A DNA stretch of 64,000 bases from positions 4,035,001 through 4,099,000 of the forward strand of contig OY970824.1 in assembly GCA_963853835.1 (NCBI GenBank), in the 5' to 3' direction. Position 1 is the stretch's first letter. Each line of letters starts with the position of its first letter. Under the pieces are notes generated by a model. It ran no database searches, had not been told where the DNA came from, and saw only the letters and a list, made by a program, of their open reading frames with translations. Both the position numbers and the translations under genes were made by a program. The stretch comes from Calendula officinalis. Lineage: Eukaryota > Streptophyta > Magnoliopsida > Asterales > Asteraceae. Below are positions 33,717-44,400 of the stretch, piece after piece.

Positions 33717-35342
33717 TTGGTATCAAACACTACTGATGACCTATCAGTAGTAATCTCTGAAGACATACCAGTAGTAACTACCTTAGTTACTACTGATGAC
33801 ATTATTGAGCTGCCACCACTACTAGAGCCTACAGTGATACTTCCACCATCTCCAAAAAGAACAACAACAACACAAATGGTGGTAAAAGATATTGATGATG
33901 ATATCAACTGGTTAGAAGTTGATGAATGCTCCCTGCCTCCACATCCTAAAATACTTCCCATATCTCAGATACACTACTATGGTCCCAAATTTGTTATTGA
34001 ATCTGAACCAAATATGAAGAAAGACAATTACATAGGAAAGGGAAAAGAAGTTGCTGATGAAGACCAACCCAACAGAGCACAAGGTCATGAAATTGTCAAC
34101 AAAATCAATTATGCCAAATCAGCCAAACAGGATAGGTGGAAGGTAAAGAGAGCAAAATATTTAAAGAAGGTTGAAGTCTCTCTAGCAAATGAAAACAAAA
34201 GATTAGCAGAAAGGGCTAGAATATTGAGACAACCTTTCACAGAAATCAAATTGGCAGATATAGCAGATATATCAAAACTGCCACAATTTCAACAGAAGAT
34301 CAAATCTAAACAAGTTGCTGAAACAAGAAAGGAATTACAAAGAAGAGAACTGAAAAAATTTAGGCAACTTGAACATGAAACAATAGAACTTCTTGAAGCA
34401 CAAGTACAAGAATGCAAAGAGCAAAAGGCTGATATGCCAGAACAATTTGCAGAGAAAAAGAAAGAAATGATCACATTCTTAAAATCAAAAGGGTATAACA
34501 CAAAGGCATTTGGAAGAATGAAGCTGATCAATTTAATTGAAAAGTACTGTGTAGAGAAGAAGAAGGATCTTACTGAGCAAGATAGTAATGAGAAGTACAC
34601 CACTAAACTTGAACAGATAGACTCCAAAGAAATGAAAGAAAGAAAAACAATATCTGGAGAATCATCTGGTGTATCCTCTCAAACATCAAAGAAAAGAAAG
34701 ACAATTGCTTCAGAACTTGATCAACCAAATAAAAAATTACAAATGGTTCAAGTTCATGATCTCCCCATTGCTCCCCTACAAAATAATCCAATCATCAACT
34801 GGAGGTACATAGATGATATGATTGAGATTATAAGAGAAGATAAGGTCACTCAAAGATTCAGAGCTTGGAAACCTTTGGTCATGTCCCTAACCAGAAGTGA
34901 CATTATTAAGATGTTGATCATTGGTAAACCAAGAATGACTAAGAAGAACTGGAAGAATTCAGCTGCAGGTTATCTTACTGAAATGATTGATGCTGCTTTC
35001 TATCCAGAAAATTATCCAGAGAAGTACACAGATTCAGAAAATGTTCAAGCTTGGAATGTGCTACCAACTGTCAACATGTACTTCTTTGAATATACAAGTA
35101 AGAAATGTGACTTATTCCTTTATGAGAAAGAGTATCCTCATTCTGAGAAGACTCTCTATCAACTATGGTGCATGAATTTTATTAAACCACATGATGCTGT
35201 GATGCTCCAAAACAAATTGAATGAATTTGTTAAAAGAATCAGCAAATATATCATTGCACAAAGGAATAAAAGGAACCAACAGACTTTAGAAGGTGATAAG
35301 AAAAGAGCAAAGTTGTTGGAAGAAAAGAAAAAGAAGAAGTAA
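33717..35342 (+). CDS. Copia-2 third ORF, function unknown (541 aa)
   Basis: Complete ORF, the counterpart of the 504-residue ORF in Copia-1. Shared blocks are VDECSLPPHPKIL, KGKE..DED.PNRA.GH..VNKIN, FGRMK...IEKYC.EKKKDL, IAPLQNNPI.NWR, IGKPRMTKKNWK, AAFYPENYPE, AWNVLPTVNMYFFE and YEKEYPHSEKT. An extra helical segment rich in Lys, Glu and Gln (about residues 150-230) is longer than in Copia-1. The copies differ at many residues yet both are open from start to stop. The first ATG lies just after the ACTACTGATGA-rich leader. No known domain recognised. Confidence 0.75.
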   Translation: MVSNTTDDLSVVISEDIPVVTTLVTTDDIIELPPLLEPTVILPPSPKRTTTTQMVVKDIDDDINWLEVDECSLPPHPKILPISQIHYYGPKFVIESEPNMKKDNYIGKGKEVADEDQPNRAQGHEIVNKINYAKSAKQDRWKVKRAKYLKKVEVSLANENKRLAERARILRQPFTEIKLADIADISKLPQFQQKIKSKQVAETRKELQRRELKKFRQLEHETIELLEAQVQECKEQKADMPEQFAEKKKEMITFLKSKGYNTKAFGRMKLINLIEKYCVEKKKDLTEQDSNEKYTTKLEQIDSKEMKERKTISGESSGVSSQTSKKRKTIASELDQPNKKLQMVQVHDLPIAPLQNNPIINWRYIDDMIEIIREDKVTQRFRAWKPLVMSLTRSDIIKMLIIGKPRMTKKNWKNSAAGYLTEMIDAAFYPENYPEKYTDSENVQAWNVLPTVNMYFFEYTSKKCDLFLYEKEYPHSEKTLYQLWCMNFIKPHDAVMLQNKLNEFVKRISKYIIAQRNKRNQQTLEGDKKRAKLLEEKKKKK

Positions 35343-35391
35343 ATAAGAAACTTGATTGATTAAAGGATAATCAATAAGTTTAGGGGGAGAT

Positions 35392-36009
35392 TGTTAGAGC
35401 AAATCACAGATCAACTTAGTACTGATGCTGCAGTTGGTAATAATTATGTTTATTACTGATGGGGCAGAAACATTTACTACTGATGAAGTTGATGCTGGTG
35501 TTCTCTATAACTTAGTTACTACTGATCATACAAAGATTGAAGATACTACTGATCATTGTAGTTACTACTGACGTTGGTTTCTGGACTTACTACTGATCAC
35601 CAAGTTTACTACTGATGTTACTTATTTACTACTGGTGATTGGTTTTACTACTGATACGCGTTTATGGAACATATCAAGTCCGAGATCTTCGCAGAGATAG
35701 TTATAGAATGTAAATCAATGTATATCGTTTATAATTAGATGTAAATCGTATCCTAGAATAACTAGGGTAAATAGTTTAGCTTCAAGGACTATTATATATA
35801 GTTCCTTACGAATTGTAAACGTACGTGTGTATTGTTAACTTAATAATATACATTGAAGCTTTTTGTGAAACTGTGTTCTTAATATTTCTCATATTGTTCA
35901 TACAGTTCATCGTTCTTAATTATTGATATAGTGTTGATCCGCTGCAACTTCTATCATCAAATAGATCTAAGGTGTTTATTAACTTGTCTATAGTTAATCG
36001 ATCCTGACA
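35392..36009 (+). repeat. Copia-2 right LTR (Copia-1 family)
   Basis: 618 bp, TGTTAGAGCAAATC...GATCCTGACA, preceded by the polypurine tract TTTAGGGGGAGAT. It aligns along its length with the reverse complement of the Copia-1 LTRs but with many substitutions, so it belongs to a sister subfamily. Confidence 0.9.
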
Positions 36010-36440
36010 AGACCTGCTAACTCTGGAACATATTTTCCTGCATAAATAAATTAAATATGTAACATGGTTATCAATTGTAAAACATTTGAAAGATATACCT
36101 GCATAGCTCTCTCCAGCAATATAGAATGTTGTATTCTTATACGACGGGAACTTGAGGAACCAGTTAGTCAGGAAAGCGTATGCATCATTAGCTGATAGAT
36201 ATAGTATTCATCAATAGAACTCATAATTAATTAGTGACGATCAGTACGCGTTAACATATTAATTCAGTACTTCAGTAGCGAACTATAATATTTCCATATA
36301 TATGATCAGTACTCACCAGTGAAGTCATCTCCAAGGTTATCATATTCGCTAGTTGTGTTGGGAGTACGAAAAGCCAACCCCAAGAGGAGATTCGAGGAAC
36401 AACATATTTGCTTCTGCAGTACCATTAATTAAATAGATCT

Positions 36441-36990
36441 TAATGATACGGGGTACGTCGTATCCGGGCATCCGGAAGGACGAGACATAGAATGCCGGTC
36501 GCAGGAAGCTACGGGGCTAAGTCATGATTTGCTTACAAGTCCCAAGGCTTCCTTTGCGTGTGACCGGGATTTAAGCGATCTCGAATCTAGAAGGCATTTA
36601 ATGCGGGTGAGGCTCAAGGCTGACAATGGCCTTTACCCAAAGAACAAAGGAGTTTGCTTCGGGCTAAGAACCTTCGGACCTTCGAAGGTGCAGGTCATTG
36701 CCCGGACTCCATTCTCCCGCCCAGAATGTTAGCTCCTCTTTCCCGCTCAAGTCAGAGGCTTATAAATACCATGGGCAGCCTCAGGGAAGAACACATTAAC
36801 TACACTTCATTTATTACTTTCTTACTTACTCGTTCAAATCATATAGACCTCACGTCGATCCAAATAACTTGCTTAAGCATCGGAGTGTCCGTCCGGAAGC
36901 CCCTTCCGGAGGACCTTTGACTTAGGGTTACTTTCTGTTTCAGGTCCCCTCGACTCGGGCGACGTTCAGATCCTGTTTCCGGATTCAACA
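36441..36990. mobile_element. Solo LTR of a Tat-type gypsy family with TA...CA ends
   Basis: 550 bp, TAATGATACGGGG...GGATTCAACA, flanked by the duplication GATCT (36436-36440 and 36991-36995), in an SCPL intron. The termini TAATGA/TTCAACA are the same kind as the LTRs at 37498 and 46641, although the interior differs. It is more GC-rich than the host sequence. The ORFs inside are not genes. Confidence 0.8.
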
Positions 36991-37271
36991 GATCTCAATC
37001 GAATATATGTATCCTTGCATGTACAAATATTAATTGTTTAATTAATGTGAATGCTAAGATGCATAAAGAGTCAGGACAATACCTCTGTTCCATGAGTATG
37101 GATTGAGATGCAGATCTTTTCCGTCTGTGTTCACTATAAATGGTCCAATCTCCTGTCTTTGTCCATGCCTTGCCACTACAATAACGACTTGTGTAGATAA
37201 CAATATAACAATAACCATACTTAAGAGAGACATTGAATTTGGTTTGGCAAAGGATAGAAAGACCAGAATGC

Positions 37272-37280
37272 CTATTTATA
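37272..37280 (-). promoter_or_regulatory. TATA box of the SCPL pseudogene
   Basis: On the minus strand GTATAAATAGG lies about 40 bp before the signal-peptide ATG at 37233, so the promoter core survives although the gene is dead. Confidence 0.65.
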
Positions 37281-37497
37281 CTCATTGAGACCTTACCAGC
37301 TCCAGAACCCACTAAGTTTCTATGATAAAGTTTGTATTTAGAATTGTAATGAGTGGCAAATTGTCTTTCATAACACTGACATATAGATTTCTTTAAGAGG
37401 ATGGTATTGTTTCTTTTAAAATATTTATACTATTTGATCAGTGTCCAAAACAAATGATGAAATTAAGAAACAGAATTAGTGGATTTTATATCATGTG

Positions 37498-38108
37498 TGT
37501 TGATTCAAGAATCTCCCGAACGGTTGGAGGGACGTCTACCGCTCTATGGATCCTGCAATCAACGAGATAAACCTAAGTCAGATGCTCCCCGGGAGGTTTC
37601 CCGTGAGAACACTCCGACGATCAAGTTAGTGATTGGTATATATATGTAAGTATGACGTGAGGTCGTGATCGGTACGTATAATATTGATCGTTAGTAATGA
37701 GTAAGGTAAGCAATAAATGTACCGGATGGTCGTGTCGTATCTCAAGCACCAGAGGGTCGCATTTATAGCTGGTCATCTTTAGGCGGGAAAAGGAAGCGAC
37801 CTGCTTCGGACCGGTCACACTCGAGTTCTGTGGATATTAGGTCGTTGCAGGAGGCTTTGGACCGGAGGGTAAAACCTTACCCTCGCGCCGGAGCCGCCCT
37901 AGGGACTTGGTCGCATTTAATGCGATTGTACTTAGCGAAGCCTCCTTTCCGTAATTCCCGTATGTCGGTTGGATCGCGATTCTTGGGATCATCAACATTT
38001 CTGCGTCCGCGCAAACCTTTCGTTCAGGAAGGATCTGTTCAGACCTTTCATTCCGGAAAGTCTCGTTCATCCGTTTGGTCAGGAAGGTATATGCGGTATA
38101 CCTCATTA
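37498..38108 (-). repeat. Tat element 3' LTR
   Basis: 611 bp, apparently identical to 46641-47251. The polypurine tract lies next to it at 38109-38118 on the minus strand. Confidence 0.93.
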
Positions 38109-38391
38109 AGTCCCCTAAGTTCAAAAAGGATTATTTCGAAGGATCATAATTTGAACTTGTTTTTCGTTTATTGGGCACCCGTCGCTTCAAGAAAATGACC
38201 GTTACCCTCCTTCTGACCGTTGGTTTTTTAACCGTTGGCCTATCAATGGTGACCGCCTCTTTATTTCCTTCCTCCTATATATTCCTCATGCTGATTCTAG
38301 TTCTTCACACATTCCTTAGACGCTTTTGATTTCTTGCACAACCTTCGTCCTTTGATTCCACAAATCCTTTTTTCAACTCCCCAGAATTATT

Positions 38392-40900
38392 ATGAGGAAA
38401 GACAAAACCCTTAAAGAAAAACCTGAGAAATCAATCCCGAGGACGGCCGCCAATACTCATACTAAACTTACTCCTCCAGATCTGAATGCGATTTATGACG
38501 ATTATCATATCGATCGCTGTTATCGTCTTTTACTTCCTGGTCCCTCCGACACCATTCGTTCCGCTCCAGACGGGTTCGAGCCGGTGTATCTCCAATTCCT
38601 TCTGGGCGGACTACGGTTTCCTATCGATGATTTCATTCTTGCCTTGCTCAAAGATCTTGGTCTTCATCTGGCCCAACTTGCTCCCAATTCCTTCAGAAAA
38701 ATCATCGGGTTCATTATATCTAGCCGTGCTCTTGGCATTCCCCTTTCTACCAAACTGTTTCGTAATTTGTATGTTGTCACCGGCCGAGGTGATTGGGCGG
38801 TGTTCACTCATCGACCTGGTAGGAGCGAGAGGATCTCTGGTTTGAAGGACTCTATCCGAGATTGGAAGTACGAATTCTTCTACGTCGACCGTCTGGCATT
38901 CAATGATGTCGTTCTTTCTTGGGGGCCCATTACCGGACGATCCTCCGAAGCTGCTCCGGAATTGACTGCCTCCGAAAATCAGCAACTCGAAAGCTTATTG
39001 GGACTGGATATGGAATGGGAAGACCCGGATGAGTACTTCCTTGGGATGGCTGACTTGAGTCCCCATTTCTTTGTTCGTGGAGTTCGCCCAATCTGGCAGG
39101 TGAACGGAAAGAATATCACCTTGCTACAACGTTTGAACATGCAGAAACCTCCGAGGGAATCCATAACGGTTACAGAAGGGCCCATCACTCCTTTCCTTCC
39201 CCCCATTGAAGCTATCTCCAGTTCTGAGGGTACACCGGAAGCTTTGAGGCCAGACACTGAGGTTGCTTCAGATGTTTCCTTACCTGTCGCTGAATCGCTA
39301 GGGTTCAGAACGGAAGATACCATGATTGCCGATTCGCAATCTGAGCTCTCAAAACCCGTCAAAGTTCGATCCGTTCGTACCTTATCGAAGAGACCAGGAG
39401 AGACATCGACTTCATTATCTCTTAAGCGACCCAGGAAAGAAGGTACAATTTACCGTATGTATATTTTGTTTTCGTACACTTGTTTCTTTTCTTACAAATT
39501 GTTTTGTTTCCTGTCAGGAGAAAAACCAAAATCGCCCCGCTCGTCTGTCGAAATGCCTGTAACCGTTTCCGTTACTCCTTCAACGTTAGTTATTCCCACC
39601 ACTGCTGCTTCAAGTGCTGCTCCAGTTTCGTCAGTTGTCGAACCCACCAAACCGGAAGTTGTGCCGCTCCCTCCGAGGGCCTCTGCACTTTCCATGTTTA
39701 GTGATCTTTTGTTTAGTTCTGGTATATCAACACCTTCTGTCAGCCAAGGGAAACAAACTGTTCAAGCACCGAAGTCGCAGTCATCACTTCCCAACTTTCC
39801 GTTTCTGCGTAAGTTTACGATTACTTTTGTTTCTATACATGTTATTCTCGTTTCATGTGACCTGACCTGGTTCTCTTCCTTTTGCAGCCCGTCAAACACG
39901 CACTACGATTGCTGTCCCTACCCAGGGGGTGTCAGTTACCAACGTTCCTGACCCGATCGTCCTTACAACACAATCAGCTCCCGTTTTGCAAGCAACCATT
40001 ACTTCAACTCCTCCGATAGTGCATGTTATTGCTGAACCATCGACCCCTGCTCTAAATTTGAATAACGTTTCTGATGAGGGTATCTTCTTTCAAGCACGCT
40101 CCGGCCTTCTCAGCGCCGTCGAGTTGCTTTCTGAATTACAGCGGAGGGGAGTTCGCAACCGTCAAACATTGGTTGGTCATCGTGAGGAGTTTGCTAAGAT
40201 GGAAAAATTAATCGAAACCACCCGCCGCTTGCATCAGTCTGAGGTTGAAGAAAAGAACCGTTTGTCTGAGGAAAAGAAAGATCTTACTGCCGCTCTGGGA
40301 GAAATGAGGAGGAACCTGTCTGAGAAGGATGCCCGGATTCTTGAGTTGAGCGCTGAACATAGCTCCTCATCCGCTCGTATCGCAGAGTTGGAAATGGCAT
40401 TAGTAGAGAAGGATACTCAGCTGAATGAGGCCGTTCGTTGCCATGGAGAATTGGATTTACAAAATGATAAACTGAAGGAAGATTTTGCCGTCCAGTCTCA
40501 CCAAGTGGGCGCTCTTCAGGAAGATCTTGATTGGCTGGTTCGGAAGGGTATATGTGGGTTGTTCGGCAGTTTGTTGGGTTCCACTGAGTTTGTGACCCGG
40601 AACTCTCAACTTCAGCTAGAGAGTGTTAGGTTCGGCCAGTATCGTGGATGCTTAGATACTCATCAAGAATATTCTGAGCAGCTCCGTGACGCCAGATTAG
40701 TACACGACTATCCGGAGGCTCAAACAAATATCATGAGCCTGTTTGGTGAACTGGTGACACCGAACTATCCCTTCCTTCAATCCCTCTCATCTGGTGCAGC
40801 GTCGTTGGACGATATTAAGGAGCTTGTGAAGAAAACGGAGACTGGTCCTGAGGATACAGGGGAAAGCTCGAATCGAGGAGGAGGAGCTTCCGCTCCGTAG
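38392..40900 (+). CDS. Antisense accessory gene of the Tat element (Transposase_28-like N-terminus, coiled-coil C-terminus)
   Basis: Three exons by frame and GT-AG junctions: 38392-39442, 39518-39808 and 39888-40900, giving 784 residues. The introns are 75 bp (GTACAATT...TGTCAG) and 79 bp (GTAAGTTT...TTGCAG). Residues of about 50-240 resemble the plant family called putative gypsy-type transposon or Transposase_28 (FLLGGLRFPIDDFILALLKDL-like, IGFIISSRALGIPLS, YFLGMADL). The middle is Pro/Ser/Thr-rich with basic patches (KRPRKE). The last 280 residues are a long coiled coil (EEKNRLSEEKKDLTAALGE, AELEMALVEKDTQ). It is transcribed opposite to gag-pol, so it needs its own promoter; TCCTATATATTCC at about 38275 is a candidate TATA box. 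Accessory genes in the 3' region of Tat elements such as Grande are known, and this appears to be one. Confidence 0.82.
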
Positions 40901-41441
40901 TCAGTTTGTTATTTGTTTTTGTAATTGTTTGCTTGCCGACTGACAATTATTGGTTGTGATTGCTCGTCCCGTTGTCTTTTGTATTTTTGTAATGTTTGTA
41001 CCGGAAGGTCTTACCTTCCTTTGACCTTAACGATGTTGTCTTTTATTCTCTGATCGTTTTTATATAGCTCGTTTTTATTCACAGTTTTATCTCGTATTCG
41101 TTTGTTAACTTGTCGCATTCGTTTATTTATTGTTCGTTTGTTTTTCGAATAGGGTTTTATTTTCTAGCAAGGCGTCCCTCACAAAATGGGAATAGGAAGT
41201 GTTAACTTCCGATCCCTACCTATTTGCATGCTTTCGTCGTCGGTGTAACCTTTCGTTAGGTCGCATAAGTCATTTTAACTTAGGAAATTTATAATGGCAA
41301 AAGAAAAGCTTTCGTACAAGACATTTCATTAATCATTCGAAACTTTCGATTGTATTGGTAGTGGAGATTCACACTAACAATTCGTACAATATTCGCACCA
41401 AAAGGGATTACGCAATGATTCGTTAAACAGAAAAGAAAAAA
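40901..41441. other. Convergent spacer between accessory gene and pol
   Basis: About 540 bp without ORF, T-rich on the + strand after the accessory gene stop, presumably holding the 3' end signals of the two facing transcripts. Seen: GTAATTGTTTGCTTG and TTGTAATGTTTG words of the kind found near plant polyadenylation sites. Confidence 0.5.
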
Positions 41442-44400
41442 CTAGAAATAAAACTTCCGCAGATTTTGCATATTCCATGTACGCGGAATGAACGAACCGT
41501 CCATTGTTTCCAGAACGTAAGACCCGTTCCTTCGAGCCTCCTTTACCCTATATGGGCCTTCCCAGTTAGGGCAGAGCTTTCCAGGTTTGTGCTGGAGGCT
41601 CGCTTCGTTTTTTCGTAAGACCAAATCGCCCACTTTGCACGCTGCTCCCCGTACCTTCTTGTTATAATAACCTTCCGTCATAGACTTGTACGCTGCTTGC
41701 CTTAAGGCAGCGTTTTCACGCCGTTCGTCTATGATGTCCAAGTTATGCCTTAACGCTTCTTCATTTTCTCCAAGATGGAAGTTTTCGACCCTTGATGAAG
41801 GAATGATAACTTCCAACGGTATCACGGCTTCCGAACCGTACACTAGGCTGTAGGGGGTTTCCTGCGTTCCCGTTCGCGCCGTCGTTCGGTAGGACCATAA
41901 TATGCTTTGCAACTCATCCGCCCAACTACCCCCCGTTCTGCTCAAACGTGTTTTAATCCCTTTCACTATCGTTCTGTTGGTGACCTCCGTTTGTCCGTTA
42001 GCCTGCGGGTGAGCTACCGACGTAAAATTTTGGCGTATACTCAATTCAGCACACCATTTTCTGAACGGGTTGTTGGCGAACTGCTTTCCGTTATCGCTTA
42101 CGACGGTATGTGGGAGACCAAAGCGACATACAATCTGTTGCCATGCGAATTTAACAATGTTGGCTCCTGAGATACATGCTAAGGGTTTGGCTTCTACCCA
42201 CTTTGTAAAGTAATCGACAGCTACTACCAAGAAGCGTAAACCTCCGGGGGCTTTCGGGAACGGTCCGACAATGTCTATCCCCCACTGACAGAAAGGCCAT
42301 GGACTGTGTATGCTAGTCAGGCTGACGGAAGGGGTATTCGGGATACTTGAATAAGCTTGGCACCCTTCGCACCTTTGTACGTATTCATGAACACCTTTGG
42401 ACATGCCTGGCCAGAAGTAACCCGTACGAAGTAGCTTCTGGGTTAACGATCTAGCTCCCGAGTGCGACCCGCACAATCCGTCATGGATTTCACTTATAGC
42501 CCTCTTCGCTTCCTGACTCCCCAAGCACCTCAACCATGGGGTAGAGTACCCCTTTCGATACAGGACGTTGTTCCTGATGGTATACTTTCCGGCATTTATC
42601 CTTATCTTTCTGGCTTCATTTGCGTCAGACGGCAGCATACCTTCCGTCAGATATAACCGAAAGGGGGTCATCCAACAAACTTCGTCATTTCCGATCTCTG
42701 CCACTTCCTCCTCTTCGATGCTTCGCTTTGACAGCACTTCCACCAACACTTTTTTCGTTAAGTGGTGATACAACATTGCTGCTAACTTGCTGAGCGCATC
42801 AGCCTCCTTGTTTTTGGTTCGAGGGATCTGCGTGATCTCGAAACTGTCGAACCAGCTCACATGCGTCCGGACACGCTCCAGATATCGCTTCATGTGTACC
42901 TCCTTTGCCTCATAGGAACCATTGATTTGATTTACTATCAGCATTGAGTCTGCGAAAGCTTCCACCTTCCGGATTTCGAGGCTTTTGGCTAGGCTTAAAC
43001 CGGCTAGGAGGGCCTCATATTCTGCTTCATTATTCGAGCAGGAAAAGTCAAATCTTAAGGCGTAGGTAACCCTTTCGTCGCTTGGCCCGATTAGGACTAT
43101 TCCCGCTCCGCATCCGTCTACTCCAGCTGCTCCGTCTGTATACATCTGCCATACTGAGGTAAGTTTTCGACCTACACTTGTGTCCGAACCTTCTTTCTCT
43201 TCAATTGCTAACACCCTTTCGTCGTCGGGCATTTCTACCAGGAAATCTGCCAACGCTTGACCCTTGATACTAGGCCTAGGTTTGAATGTAATATCGTATT
43301 CGCCTAATTCGATTGCCCACTTCGTCATTCGTCCTGACCGTTCCGGCCGTAGGAGTATGTTTTTGACTGGTTGGTTGGTCAGGACGGTCACCGAATGAGC
43401 TTGGAAGTATCTTTTCAAGCGTCGGACGGCATATATCAAGGCCAAAATCAGTTTCTCAATTATCGAGTAATTGAATTCTGCCCCTTGTAGTGCTCGACTG
43501 ACAAAGTAGACAGGTACCTGCTTTTTATCCCTTTCAGCGATGAGTACTGAGCTAACGGCCTCCCTATTGGTGGAAAGGTACATGACCAACGACTCTCCTG
43601 GTATGGGACTGGCCATGACAGGAAGGTTCCTCAAGTGTTGCTTAAGCTTCTCAAAAGCTTCCGTCGCCTCGTCTGTCCACTCGATCTCCCCTTTCTTTGT
43701 GCATCCATGCAATGCTTTGAAGAAAGGAACAGATTTCTCTGCTGATTTTGCGAGGAAACGCCCCAACGCAGCTAGTTTCCCGTTCAGACTTTGTACATCC
43801 TTTACTGTCCGGGGAGTTCGCATCTTTAATAGCCCTCCTACTTTTTCAGGGTTAGCCTCGATTCCTTCCGTTGTGACCATATGCCCCAAGAACTTTCCTT
43901 TGCTCATCCCGAAAGAGCACTTCTTCGGGTTCAACTTCATGTTAATCTTTGAGAGTTGCACCAATGTTTCCTCAATATCTTCGATTAGATTATCATCATT
44001 CTTACTTTTGATGACCATATCATCGACATATACCTCTAGGTTCCTCCCAACCTGTTTCTCGAACGCCTTATCGACCAAACGCTGGTAGGTAGCCCCAGCG
44101 TTCCGGAGGCCGAAAGGCATTTTGACGTAACAGAAAGTTCCCTTTTCTGTGTGGAACGCGGTTTTTTTTCATCCCCCCGAGCCATTTGAACTTGATGGTA
44201 TCCTTTATAGGCGTCCAAAAAAGATTTCCACCGATACCCGCCTAAGGACTCTACCTTCTGCTCAATCTCCGGAAGGGGATAACTGTCTTTCGGACAAGCT
44301 TTGTTGAGGTCCTTAAAATCGACGCACATGCGCATGGACCCATCTGCTTTCTTAACCAGGACTGGATTGGCAATCCATTCGGGATATTGAGCACTGCGTA

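Larger units (their letters stand above)
31498..36009 (+). mobile_element. Copia-2: mosaic copia insertion with two unrelated LTRs, 4512 bp
   Basis: One 5-bp duplication AGACC bounds the whole insertion (31493-31497 and 36010-36014), and the SCPL exon reads in frame across the empty site. The left LTR (31498-32009) has no visible similarity to the right LTR (35392-36009), which belongs to the Copia-1 family. Both begin TGTTAG, and both end CGATCCTGACA. Inside are a primer-binding site, a captured gene fragment, CAGTAGTA-type repeats, a segment matching the Copia-1 3' half from about 33080, the third ORF and a polypurine tract. There is no gag, protease, integrase or RT. Confidence 0.88.
21932..37233 (-). 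pseudogene. Serine carboxypeptidase-like (SCPL) pseudogene, interrupted by three LTR elements
   Basis: Recognisable exons, 5' to 3': 37233-37083, 36413-36317, 36191-36099, 36037-36010 continued at 31497-31447, 31352-31053, 22718-22588, 22503-22408, 22327-22238, and about 22070-21932. Seen: a signal peptide (MSLLSMVIVILLSTQ...), EIGPFIV, YSWNREANMLFLESPLGVGFSYS, the nucleophile motif GESYAG, YVPELAGLILD, GYDPCLDDYA, and the catalytic Asp motif SGDTDGRVPVLSTRYSL. These mark an S10 family vacuolar or secreted hydrolase or acyltransferase. Defects: the signal peptide is joined directly to EIGPF, so about 100 residues with the GGPGCSS oxyanion motif are absent. There is an extra base after GFSYS near 36374, and a 5-bp ATGAA duplication in the fifth exon near 31280. 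In the last exon the GAGHxVP motif with the catalytic His is deleted with a frame change at 22010-22011. Copia-1 sits in an intron, Copia-2 inside an exon, and a solo LTR in an intron. Confidence 0.9.

Noticed and set aside
37621..38198. ORFs shared by 37621-38198 and 46764-47306
   Set aside because: They are inside the two LTRs of the Tat element and duplicated only because the LTRs are identical.
43540..44088. 182-codon + strand ORF opposite pol
   Set aside because: Exact antisense shadow of the RT-RNase H coding region.
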